A DNA stretch of 11,085 nt, taken from an uncultured Lachnospiraceae bacterium. GTDB taxonomy: Bacteria > Bacillota > Clostridia > Lachnospirales > Lachnospiraceae. The DNA is taken from the NCBI GenBank assembly GCA_902473545.1, contig CABRSG010000049.1, forward strand, positions 1-11,085. The letters are read 5' to 3'. Positions 1-6,532 of the stretch are shown in pieces. How positions within the stretch are numbered: position 1 is the first letter of the stretch; the number at the start of each line of letters is the position of its first letter. Made by a program: the position numbers and the translations under genes. The notes beneath the pieces were generated by a model. The model ran no database searches and was not told the DNA's origin. It saw only the letters and a program-made list of their open reading frames with translations.

Positions 1-52
1 TGCCAGTGGCAGCTCCTGTAGGTGAAAAAAGGAATTTGGAGGAATAAAATCA

Positions 53-1450
53 ATGCAGAAACAAATTGACGCATTTATTGACAGCCACAAAGAAGAGATG
101 CTGGAGGATCTGAAAACGCTGGTTCGCATCAACAGCGTCCGCGGAGAGGAAAAGCCCGGCAAGCCTTACGGCGAGGGTCCGGCGGAGGCGCTTGCGGCTG
201 CGCAGAAGATGATAGCGGACTATGGCTTTGCGGCAAAAAATTATGATAATTATGTGGTGACAGGCGATTTTAACGATAAGGAAAAGCAGCTTGACATCCT
301 CGCGCATCTGGACGTAGTGCCGGTGACGGAGGACTGGACAGTTACGCAGCCGTTTGAGCCGGTCGTCGTTGACGGGAAAATTTACGGGCGTGGTACGGCG
401 GACGATAAGGGACCGGCGATCGCAGCGCTCTATGCGATGCGCGCTGTCAAAGAGTGCGGCGTTTCTCTTTCGAAAAATGTACGTCTGATCCTTGGCTCCG
501 ATGAGGAGTGCGGCTCCAGCGACCTCGACCACTATTACAGCATCGAGCAGGAGGCGCCGATGACCTTTACGCCGGACGCGGATTTTCCGGTGATCAACAT
601 TGAGAAAGGACGTCTGGCAAAATCCTTTACCGCATCGTTTGAAAGTGAGAGAGCGGCGGGGGGCGGCGTGCTTGCGCTGCACGGCGGCGATAAGGTAAAT
701 GTGGTTCCGGCAAACGCCTGGGCGTGTGTGGCAGGCGTTTCCATGGAGGACGTGCAGGCGGCGATCGCGGAGGATGCAAGCGGCGTGAAATTCACGGCGG
801 AGACGAAGAAAGCGGGCATTCAGATTACGGCGAAGGGCATTGCCGGTCATGCTTCCACACCGGAGGTTGGAAAAAATGCGATCTGTGCACTGCTGGCGCT
901 TCTTGGGAAGCTTCCGCTTGGCGATGATGCGCAGAACAATGTCTTAAAAGCTGTTGCAGAGCTGTTCCCGTACGGCGACCTTTGCGGCAGGGCGCTTGGC
1001 GTTGAGATGGAGGATGAGATTTCCGGCAAGATTACAATGAATCTTGGCGTGCTGGATTTCGACGGCGTTTCTTTAAAGGGAACCTTCGACAGCCGCGTGC
1101 CGATCTGCGGGGATGACGGCAATGTAACGGCAGTGATCGCATCGAAAATGCAGGAGAAGGGACTGACGATGGAAGCGGGCGCTATGACACCGCCGCATCA
1201 TGTGCCGGCGGAGAGTGAATTTGTGCAGACGCTGCTTGCCAGCTATGAGAAATACAGCGGCATCAAGGGTGAACCGCGTGCGATCGGAGGCGGTACCTAC
1301 GTACATGATCTGGAGCGCGGAGTGGCGTTCGGATGCATGAGTGACGATGTTGACAACCATATGCACGGCGATGATGAATTTATGCTGGTGGATGTGCTGG
1401 TGATGAGCGCAAAAATCTTTGCGGATGCAATTTGCAGGCTTTGCAGATAG
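53..1450 (+). CDS. pepV: PepV/Sapep-type M20 family dipeptidase
   Basis: Predicted cytosolic metallodipeptidase of peptidase family M20 that hydrolyses dipeptides and short peptides with two zinc ions. The 465 residues match the usual PepV length (about 470). Visible motifs: AHLDVVP with likely metal ligand H85 and D87; GRGTADDKGP with bridging D117; GSDEECGSSD with probable general base E151 and metal ligand E152; TPDADFP with D175; IAGHAST with H266 in the lid/dimerisation domain, matching the PepV transition-state histidine; and near the C-terminus NHMHGDDEF with H438 as the last ligand. Residue roles are inferred by alignment from memory to Lactobacillus PepV. The ATG at 53 has GGAGG at 38-42. 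There is no signal peptide. No upstream gene is visible in the 52 bases before it, and a terminator follows at 1477-1508, so this is probably the last or only gene of its transcript. The exact peptide substrate cannot be read from the sequence. Confidence 0.93.
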   Translation: MQKQIDAFIDSHKEEMLEDLKTLVRINSVRGEEKPGKPYGEGPAEALAAAQKMIADYGFAAKNYDNYVVTGDFNDKEKQLDILAHLDVVPVTEDWTVTQPFEPVVVDGKIYGRGTADDKGPAIAALYAMRAVKECGVSLSKNVRLILGSDEECGSSDLDHYYSIEQEAPMTFTPDADFPVINIEKGRLAKSFTASFESERAAGGGVLALHGGDKVNVVPANAWACVAGVSMEDVQAAIAEDASGVKFTAETKKAGIQITAKGIAGHASTPEVGKNAICALLALLGKLPLGDDAQNNVLKAVAELFPYGDLCGRALGVEMEDEISGKITMNLGVLDFDGVSLKGTFDSRVPICGDDGNVTAVIASKMQEKGLTMEAGAMTPPHHVPAESEFVQTLLASYEKYSGIKGEPRAIGGGTYVHDLERGVAFGCMSDDVDNHMHGDDEFMLVDVLVMSAKIFADAICRLCR

Positions 1451-1476
1451 AAAAGGGAAGGTGTCATGGAAACAAA

Positions 1477-1508
1477 AAAAGCAGCGGGTTTAAAACCCTG
1501 CTGCTTTT
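1477..1508. terminator. Bidirectional intrinsic terminator between convergent genes
   Basis: A G/C-rich stem (AAAAGCAGC-GGG on the left, CCC-T-GCTGCTTTT on the right, one bulged T at 1499, A/T-rich loop) is flanked by T-runs on both strands. The minus-strand tail is the stronger one: after the hairpin, that transcript reads seven T then GTTT. The plus-strand tail is TTTT followed by AATATTT. It ends the pepV transcript and the SGNH-DUF4358 transcript. The right arm also encodes the last codons of the DUF4358 gene, and that gene's TAA (1492-1490) lies in the loop. Confidence 0.85.
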
Positions 1509-1954
1509 AATATTTCCTCTGCTTTTGCGGTATCGTCTGGCACACAGTAAACAACGTAATTTCCTGCGGATTTGATCAGCGCTGCGTCGAGCTTTGCCGC
1601 CTCCGGTGCATTGTAGTCGGCAAACAGTTTCGACTGGTTCTGCGCGCGTGTCTGGAAAAGCGTTTCTACTTCGGAGACATAATCGCTGTCCTTACATTTT
1701 ACGATTACGATCTCGCCGGCATATGCTCCGGAATTTAAGAGAGCAGTGCTTTCCTCAATTTTATCCATATCAACGAAGAATGTGGAAGCGAAGATATCAG
1801 AGGAAATTTCAGCCACACTGCTGTCGATGGATTCCTGCAGGTCTGCAGCCAGCTTCGTGATGTCCACCGTTACATCGTCAGATTTTTTGCCGCAGGCGGT
1901 CAGCACAAATACCAGTACCAGCGCGGTCAGACAAACCATAATTCTTTTTTTCAT
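1490..1954 (-). CDS. DUF4358-family lipoprotein
   Basis: Predicted 154-residue exported lipoprotein of unknown function. The start is taken at 1954 (MKKRIM) because AAGGAG lies just upstream (1970-1965) and the N-terminus is then a textbook lipoprotein signal: basic MKKR, a hydrophobic stretch over residues 6-19, and lipobox LTAC with Cys21 as the lipidated residue. The longer open frame back to 2035 would bury this signal and overlap the upstream gene, so it is rejected. The mature part is a small alpha/beta-looking domain with a phrase near the end of the type YVVYCVPDD..KAEEIL that I associate with DUF4358. It lies 43 bp after the SGNH hydrolase gene on the same strand and is probably co-transcribed. 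DUF4358 proteins often sit near MBOAT/DHHW/SGNH genes in Lachnospiraceae (recollection, not checked), suggesting an accessory envelope role. The molecular function is unknown. Confidence 0.82.
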   Translation of the reverse strand: MKKRIMVCLTALVLVFVLTACGKKSDDVTVDITKLAADLQESIDSSVAEISSDIFASTFFVDMDKIEESTALLNSGAYAGEIVIVKCKDSDYVSEVETLFQTRAQNQSKLFADYNAPEAAKLDAALIKSAGNYVVYCVPDDTAKAEEILKAAGF

Positions 1955-1997
1955 AATTTTCAGTCTCCTTTTCTTTGGCATATTTAAGTAAGAGGGA

Positions 1998-2951
1998 CTA
2001 TACTGTCGGGACATAATGCGTTTTCGTGTAATCAAGCCATTTGCGGCAGTACTCCTGGTTCAGATGGATACCGTCCGAAGCAGCGCCGGAGATGAGAGAG
2101 TGCGAGCCGTCCGAGAGCACCTCGTTCAGGTTTATGTAGTGATAGCCCTCCTCTTTGCACATTTCCATGATCTTCAGATTGATAGTGTCCACATTTGCAT
2201 TGTTTACATAGTCTCCGGTCGTTACCAGAGCCTCCTCAACGTAAATGACAGAATAAACATAGACAACCGGATCGGCGGAAGCGGAGCGTGTTTTGATGTC
2301 GCTCAGTACCTTGCGGTAAGATTCCTTCACGGCATCCATATCATATGCGCCAAGCTCGTTTGTGCCAAGCATCATGTAAACTTTCGAAAAATTGATATTT
2401 TTCAGCGCATCCATAACAAGCGCGTTGCCCTGTGCTGTCGCGATCTGGGCGTCTGTGTAAAAATTTTCCAGCTCCATACCGACTGCCGTCACAAAGCTGC
2501 CCTTTGTGATGCCGGAAAAATTGCGGAAACCATCCATGCGGGAGTCGCCGATAAATACGGCGTCCTCAAAATAAGAATCGTCCAGTGTAACCGCCTGTTC
2601 CGAGACCACGATATCCATATAGGCATCGCCGCCGTCCGGAATACCGTTTTCTCTGCTGAGACTGACTGCTTCTGTCTCCGGTTCTTCTGTCTGAGCCTCT
2701 GAACTTTTTTCAGATTCCGCATCAGAACTTGTCTGAGGCGTCTCGGTTTCTTCCGATTCGGAAGATAAAAGATTCGCGCTTGCAAAGACCTCGTCTTCTT
2801 CCTGGCGGATACGCTCCTGGATATTTTCGCGCGAAAATAAGCTAATCAGACTTTTCCCTTCAAAAACGACCAGGACGAGTAGCGTCAAAATATTAATAAT
2901 AAGACCACTGCGGCGCTGCTGCCGTGTGGATCTTTTTTTCTTTTGCTCCAT
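1998..2951 (-). CDS. Membrane-anchored SGNH/GDSL-type hydrolase
   Basis: Predicted extracytoplasmic SGNH-fold esterase or acyltransferase of 317 residues. Layout: basic N-terminus (KKKRSTRQQRR), one transmembrane anchor at about residues 16-39, a Ser/Glu/Thr-rich low-complexity linker at about 50-100, then the catalytic domain. Within it, block I is VFIGDSRMDGF with nucleophile S137, block III is MLGTNELG with N198, and block V is SDGIHLN with D293 and H296. These match the Ser-Asn-Asp-His arrangement of SGNH enzymes. The ATG at 2951 is preceded by GAGGGG. It is the first gene of a minus-strand pair with the DUF4358 lipoprotein and is transcribed away from the MBOAT-DHHW pair. By analogy with other MBOAT/SGNH systems it may add or remove O-acetyl groups on a surface glycan or peptidoglycan. 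Substrate and direction of reaction are not determinable here. Confidence 0.88.
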   Translation of the reverse strand: MEQKKKRSTRQQRRSGLIINILTLLVLVVFEGKSLISLFSRENIQERIRQEEDEVFASANLLSSESEETETPQTSSDAESEKSSEAQTEEPETEAVSLSRENGIPDGGDAYMDIVVSEQAVTLDDSYFEDAVFIGDSRMDGFRNFSGITKGSFVTAVGMELENFYTDAQIATAQGNALVMDALKNINFSKVYMMLGTNELGAYDMDAVKESYRKVLSDIKTRSASADPVVYVYSVIYVEEALVTTGDYVNNANVDTINLKIMEMCKEEGYHYINLNEVLSDGSHSLISGAASDGIHLNQEYCRKWLDYTKTHYVPTV

Positions 2952-2993
2952 TGATTCCCCTCATTCTGATAATGTCCCTGTTTATAATCCCTC

Positions 2994-3020
2994 ATGATAA
3001 AAAAAGTTGTTTTTTATCAT
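2994..3020. repeat. Perfect 11-bp inverted repeat in divergent promoter region
   Basis: The left arm ATGATAAAAAA (2994-3004) and right arm TTTTTTATCAT (3010-3020) are exact reverse complements around a 5-base spacer AGTTG. The repeat overlaps the plus-strand -35 box (3007-3012) and spans the expected start of the minus-strand transcript (about 3019). That is where an operator controlling both directions could sit, or a 5'-end hairpin on the SGNH mRNA. It lacks the G/C stem and adjoining T-run expected of a terminator. Confidence 0.6.
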
Positions 3021-3035
3021 ACTCTATTATATAAT
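3007..3035 (+). promoter_or_regulatory. Sigma-A-like promoter for MBOAT-DHHW
   Basis: TTGTTT (3007-3012), a 17-bp spacer, then a perfect TATAAT (3030-3035). The predicted start near 3042 gives a leader of about 58 nt before the MBOAT ATG at 3101. Its -10 box overlaps that of the opposing promoter by two bases. Confidence 0.7.
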
Positions 3036-3053
3036 AAATGCGGTAATTGTAAA
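3026..3053 (-). promoter_or_regulatory. Sigma-A-like promoter for SGNH-DUF4358
   Basis: On the minus strand, TTTACA (3053-3048), a 16-bp spacer, then TATAAT (3031-3026). The predicted start is near 3019, which places the 11-bp inverted repeat at the very 5' end of the transcript. The SGNH ATG follows at 2951. The region is A/T-rich, so box choice is less certain than for the opposing promoter. Confidence 0.55.
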
Positions 3054-3100
3054 TAGCCTTTTCAAAGAAAATTTTTAAAATTTAAGATAGGAGCAGATGA

Positions 3101-4450
3101 ATGGTATTTAGCAGTCTTTTGTTTATGTTTCGTTTTTTGCCGCTGGTTCTGATCCTCTATTACGCGGCGCATGTGAAGCTCAGAAACGTCATCCTGTTTC
3201 TGTTCAGTTTGTTTTTTTACGCGTGGGGTGAACCAAAGTACGTATTTTTAATGCTGTGCTCCATCACCGTAGATTATTTTATCGGAAAACGTATCCAGAA
3301 GTGCAGAAGTGCGGACAGGATGTCCGCTGCGGGGCGCTGGATGCTTTTGTCGGTGATCTATAATCTGTCGGTGCTGGGCTTTTTCAAGTATACGGATTTT
3401 CTTATCGGGACGATAAATGCGGTGTTTGGCACGGATATCCCGCTGCCGGGGATTCCGCTGCCGATCGGCATTTCCTTTTTTACCTTTCAGACGATGTCGT
3501 ACACGATCGATGTATACCGCGGCGTGACACAGGCACAGACGAGCTGGCTGAATTACGGCACCTATGTCTCCATGTTTCCGCAGCTCATTGCCGGACCGAT
3601 CGTGCAGTATAAGACGATCGCGAAGCAGCTAAAGGAACGCACGGAGACAACCGGTGAATTTGTCGCCGGGATCACACGGTTTCTGGCAGGCGTCGGCAAG
3701 AAGGTACTGCTTGCCAACAATATCGGCGTGCTCTGGGATACCGTTTCAGCAATGCCGCTCGCATCGCTTCCGGCGGCGACGGCGTGGCTTGGCGCGATTG
3801 CGTACACCTTTCAGATATATTTTGATTTTTCCGGCTATTCGGATATGGCGATCGGGCTTGGACAGATGTTCGGATTTCATTTTCTGGAGAATTTTAACTA
3901 TCCCTATATCTCAAGAAGCATTACAGAATTCTGGAGACGATGGCATATTTCCCTCAGCTCCTGGTTCCGCGAGTACGTCTATATCCCGCTGGGCGGCAAC
4001 CGCAAAGGGGCGGCAAAGCAGATCCGTAATATCGTGATCGTCTGGATGCTCACCGGCATCTGGCATGGGGCGAGCTGGAATTTTGTTCTGTGGGGCGTTT
4101 ATTACGGGATTCTGCTGATTCTGGAAAAATTTATTTTCGGAAAAGCGCTGAAAAAGCTGCCGGGAGTCCTGCAGCATGCTTACACGCTGTTTTTTGTTGT
4201 GATCAGCTGGGTAATTTTTGCGTTCGACAATGTGGGAGCCGGGATTGGCTACATAGGCGCGATGTTTGGCGCCGGAGTCGGCTTTGCCGACAGCACAACC
4301 GTATATCTTCTATATAATTATGCGGTGATGCTCATCGTGCTGATTCTCGGATCCACGGAGTTGCCGAAGAAAGCGGCGGCGTGGATTATAAAAAAAATGG
4401 GAGAAGCTTCTGCGGCCTGTTTTATGCGGCGGTGTTCCTGCTTTCCGTAG
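3101..4450 (+). CDS. MBOAT-family O-acyltransferase, C-terminus frameshifted
   Basis: Predicted polytopic membrane acyltransferase of the AlgI/PatA/DltB type, which passes acyl (usually acetyl) groups across the membrane for O-acylation of exported polymers. Visible motifs: N-terminal helices including FSLFFYAWGEPKYVF (about 35-49), PIGISFFTFQTMSY (121-134), FPQLIAGPIVQY (159-170), WRRWHISLSSWF with H282, and LTGIWHGASWNF with H322, the near-invariant MBOAT histidine. The ATG at 3101 has AGGAG at 3089-3093; an ATG at 3097 is too close to it and stops after four codons. As read, the 449-residue protein ends in a non-family tail (GEASAACFMRRCSCFP). The expected ending continues in the -1 frame to 4500, and rejoining at the A-run gives 466 residues. 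The DHHW gene follows 18 bp after 4500. Family assignment is sure; whether the stored sequence yields a functional enzyme is not. Confidence 0.9.
   Translation: MVFSSLLFMFRFLPLVLILYYAAHVKLRNVILFLFSLFFYAWGEPKYVFLMLCSITVDYFIGKRIQKCRSADRMSAAGRWMLLSVIYNLSVLGFFKYTDFLIGTINAVFGTDIPLPGIPLPIGISFFTFQTMSYTIDVYRGVTQAQTSWLNYGTYVSMFPQLIAGPIVQYKTIAKQLKERTETTGEFVAGITRFLAGVGKKVLLANNIGVLWDTVSAMPLASLPAATAWLGAIAYTFQIYFDFSGYSDMAIGLGQMFGFHFLENFNYPYISRSITEFWRRWHISLSSWFREYVYIPLGGNRKGAAKQIRNIVIVWMLTGIWHGASWNFVLWGVYYGILLILEKFIFGKALKKLPGVLQHAYTLFFVVISWVIFAFDNVGAGIGYIGAMFGAGVGFADSTTVYLLYNYAVMLIVLILGSTELPKKAAAWIIKKMGEASAACFMRRCSCFP
4390..4397 (+). other. A8 homopolymer / slippery site in MBOAT gene
   Basis: Eight consecutive A, read in frame as ATA AAA AAA ATG. 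Positions 4390-4396 form an A_AAA_AAA heptamer in the correct phase for -1 slippage. After such a shift, translation continues AAT GGG AGA AGC TTC into the family C-terminus. One added A at DNA or RNA level would give the same continuation. I see no convincing upstream Shine-Dalgarno-like stimulator or strong downstream hairpin apart from the short palindrome AGAAGCTTCT at 4402-4411. Confidence 0.6.
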
Positions 4451-4500
4451 CGTATCTGGTAGACGCGAGCTACAACCCGTTTTTATACTTCCGATTTTAG
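4396..4500 (+). other. Out-of-frame C-terminal segment of MBOAT gene (-1 frame)
   Basis: In the -1 frame this stretch encodes 34 residues: NGRSFCG, then a hydrophobic helix (LFYAAVFLLSVAYLV), then DASYNPFLYFRF and a TAG at 4498-4500. MBOAT proteins of this type typically end in a last membrane helix followed by a SYNPF.YFRF-like tail, so this is the missing C-terminus and not an independent gene. It has no start codon or ribosome binding site of its own. Its intactness, with no further stop, argues that any disruption is recent, reversible, or a sequencing artefact. Confidence 0.82.
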
Positions 4501-4518
4501 GATAAGGGAGAGATTTTT

Positions 4519-5658
4519 ATGACAAAAAGACAAAACTGGGTTCTGATAACCTTTTTTTTGCTGATGACATTCGGCTTTACGATCATTAGCCTGTTTAAGC
4601 CTGACACGAAGTTTTCCGAGGCGGAGAACCGCGAGCTGGCACAGGCGCCGCAGATTACCCTGGAAAATGTACTCAGCGGAAAGTTTTCTGCGGATTATGA
4701 GACATATCTCACGGATCAGTTTGTTTTCCGCAATCAGTGGATCGGCGCAAAGACGCTGGCGGAGCGCGCAATCGGAAAGCAGGAGGTAAACGATATTTAC
4801 TTTGCGGCGGACGATTATCTGATCGAGAAGCATACCGGCAGCTTTGATACCGATACGGCGCAGCGGAACATTACGTATCTGACTTCGTTTCTGGAAAGTC
4901 AGACTGCGCGTCTTGGTACGGAGCATGTGAAAGCAATGATTGTGCCGAATGCAGTGGACACGTTAAAGGACAAGCTGCCGCCGTTTGCCGACAGCACGTC
5001 GGAGGATGCTTATCTTCAGCGGGTGGCGGAGGCGCTGCCGGCAGGCAGCTTTGTGGATCTGCAGCCGGTGCTCGGAAATCATAAAGAGGAATACATTTAT
5101 TACCGCACCGACCATCACTGGACGACGCTGGGCGCATGGTATGCCTATGAGGCATGGTGCCGGGCGGCTGGCATCGCTTATACGCCTAAGGAAGCGTATC
5201 AGCGGGAGACGCTTTCCGAAGAATTTTACGGAACCGTAGCCGCAAAGGTAAATATCAGCGTTCCGGCGGATACGATCGAGGCGTGGAATCCTCTGACGGC
5301 GGCTCCCTACACGGTGCGCCACAATCGCGGTGAGACTGTGCAGGATACGCTGTACGATGAGAGCTATCTGCAGGTGCGCGACAAATACGCCGTGTTCTTT
5401 GGCGGAAACCAGCCGCTCACGGAGATCGCCACGAAAAATACCACCGAAAGAAAGCTGCTGGTGATCAAGGATTCCTACGCAAACTGCTTCGTACCGTTTG
5501 CTGTCCAGGACTTTGATGCGATCGCGATGGCAGATATGCGTTACTTCAATGAACACCTGAGCACATACATTGAGGAAAACGGGTTCACAGACGTGCTGGT
5601 GCTGTATAATGCAGCCGGGTTCGCGGAGGATACTTCACTTGCGAAGCTGGCGCTGTAA
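4519..5658 (+). CDS. DHHW family protein (AlgX/AlgJ-like, extracytoplasmic)
   Basis: Predicted membrane-anchored extracellular protein of 379 residues that probably works with the MBOAT upstream to transfer acyl groups onto a glycan. It has one N-terminal transmembrane segment (about residues 7-26), then FSEAENREL (32-40), resembling the ENR-type motif of AlgJ/AlgX relatives. The family signature RTDHHWTTLGAW gives D198, H199, H200 and W201; LLVIKDSYANCFVPF gives S319 in a DSY motif. By analogy with AlgX (an Asp-x-His pair plus a distant Ser), D198, H200 and S319 would be the catalytic set; this is inference. Start ATG 4519 follows AAGGGAGAG, and the gene lies 18 bp after the reconstructed MBOAT end, consistent with translational linkage. 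The C-terminus (VLVLYNAAGFAEDTSL) looks complete. The glycan target is unknown. Confidence 0.88.
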   Translation: MTKRQNWVLITFFLLMTFGFTIISLFKPDTKFSEAENRELAQAPQITLENVLSGKFSADYETYLTDQFVFRNQWIGAKTLAERAIGKQEVNDIYFAADDYLIEKHTGSFDTDTAQRNITYLTSFLESQTARLGTEHVKAMIVPNAVDTLKDKLPPFADSTSEDAYLQRVAEALPAGSFVDLQPVLGNHKEEYIYYRTDHHWTTLGAWYAYEAWCRAAGIAYTPKEAYQRETLSEEFYGTVAAKVNISVPADTIEAWNPLTAAPYTVRHNRGETVQDTLYDESYLQVRDKYAVFFGGNQPLTEIATKNTTERKLLVIKDSYANCFVPFAVQDFDAIAMADMRYFNEHLSTYIEENGFTDVLVLYNAAGFAEDTSLAKLAL

Positions 5659-5675
5659 GAAAAGGGGGAAAGGAC

Positions 5676-6521
5676 ATGAGCTATGCAGATAAATTATTTA
5701 AGGAGACCTGCCGTGATATTCTGGAGAACGGCACGGATACCAGAGGCGAGAAGGTGCGTCCGCGGTGGGAGGACACCGGAGAGTTTGCCTATACCATCAA
5801 AAAATTCGGTGTGGTGAACCGCTACGACCTGCGCAAAGAGTTTCCGGCGATCACACTGCGCCGGATCGCTCTCAAAAGCGCGATGGATGAAATTTTGTGG
5901 ATCTATCAGAAAAAATCAAATAACATTCACGATTTAAACAGTCATATCTGGGATCAGTGGGCGGACGAGAACGGCAGCATCGGCACCTGCTACGGAAACG
6001 TGGTGGGAAGAAAATTTCTCTATAAAGGGGAGGAGACCGACCAGATGAACTACGTGCTCCGTCAGCTCAAAGAAAATCCATACAGCCGTCGTATCATGAC
6101 AAATATGTATCAGTACGAATATCTGCATTCCGGCGCGCTTGATCCGTGCTGCTACAGCATGACATATAACGTCACAAAGACGGATGAGGGGCTGGTGTTA
6201 AACGCCGTGCTGAACCAGCGCAGTCAGGATATGCTTGCGGCAAACGGCTGGAATGTGGCGCAGTATGCGATCCTGCTGATGATGGTGGCGCAGGTCAGCC
6301 ATATGATCCCGGGCGAGCTGATCCACATTATTGCGGATGCGCATATCTATGACCGGCACGTGCCGATGATAGAGGAGCTGCTGGCGCGCGGTGAGCGCCC
6401 GGCGCCGAAGGTGTGGCTGAATCCGGATGTGACGGATTTCTATGCGTTTACGACGGCGGATCTGCATGTGGAGGACTATGTGACCGGCGAACAGATCAAG
6501 AATATACCGATAGCGGTTTAA
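5676..6521 (+). CDS. thyA: Thymidylate synthase
   Basis: Converts dUMP and 5,10-methylene-THF to dTMP and dihydrofolate in the cytosol. The 281 residues fit a standard ThyA. Visible motifs: LNSHIWDQWADENGSIGTCYG (broken here as HIWDQW at 90-95 and GSIGTCYG at 100-107), SRRI with the paired arginines R138/R139, LDPCCYSM with catalytic C158, NQRSQDM (180-186), WNVAQYA with N193 (the dUMP-binding Asn), DAHIYDRH with H223 and Y225, and the C-terminal IPIAV that closes over the active site. The residue after the nucleophile is Cys where E. coli has His; B. subtilis ThyA has Val there, so this is a tolerated position. PFN is replaced by GWN. Start ATG 5676 lies 17 bp after the DHHW stop with a purine-rich GGGGGAAAGGA site. 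The downstream neighbour is DHFR, which recycles its dihydrofolate product. Confidence 0.96.
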   Translation: MSYADKLFKETCRDILENGTDTRGEKVRPRWEDTGEFAYTIKKFGVVNRYDLRKEFPAITLRRIALKSAMDEILWIYQKKSNNIHDLNSHIWDQWADENGSIGTCYGNVVGRKFLYKGEETDQMNYVLRQLKENPYSRRIMTNMYQYEYLHSGALDPCCYSMTYNVTKTDEGLVLNAVLNQRSQDMLAANGWNVAQYAILLMMVAQVSHMIPGELIHIIADAHIYDRHVPMIEELLARGERPAPKVWLNPDVTDFYAFTTADLHVEDYVTGEQIKNIPIAV

Positions 6522-6532
6522 GGAGGAAAAAG

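Noticed and set aside
50..850. 266-codon minus-strand open frame antisense to pepV
   Set aside because: It is Arg/His/Leu-rich without recognisable motifs, lies entirely opposite a strongly supported M20 peptidase, and is the kind of frame produced by G/C-rich third positions on the other strand.
1955..2035. 27-codon N-terminal extension of the DUF4358 gene
   Set aside because: It would overlap the upstream SGNH coding end and place a lipoprotein signal in the interior; the 1954 start has its own AAGGAG site.
2016..2702. 228-codon plus-strand open frame antisense to the SGNH hydrolase
   Set aside because: No ribosome binding site or domain signature; the opposite strand carries clear SGNH blocks in the right order.
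2994..3020. The A/T-rich inverted repeat as an intrinsic terminator
   Set aside because: The stem has almost no G/C pairs, no T-run follows it on the minus strand, and no upstream plus-strand gene reads into it; an operator or 5' hairpin fits better.
6413..6532. 40-codon N-terminal extension of DHFR
   Set aside because: It lies inside thyA in another frame; AGGAGG at 6521-6526 and the canonical MNLIVAADRN start fix the true start at 6533.
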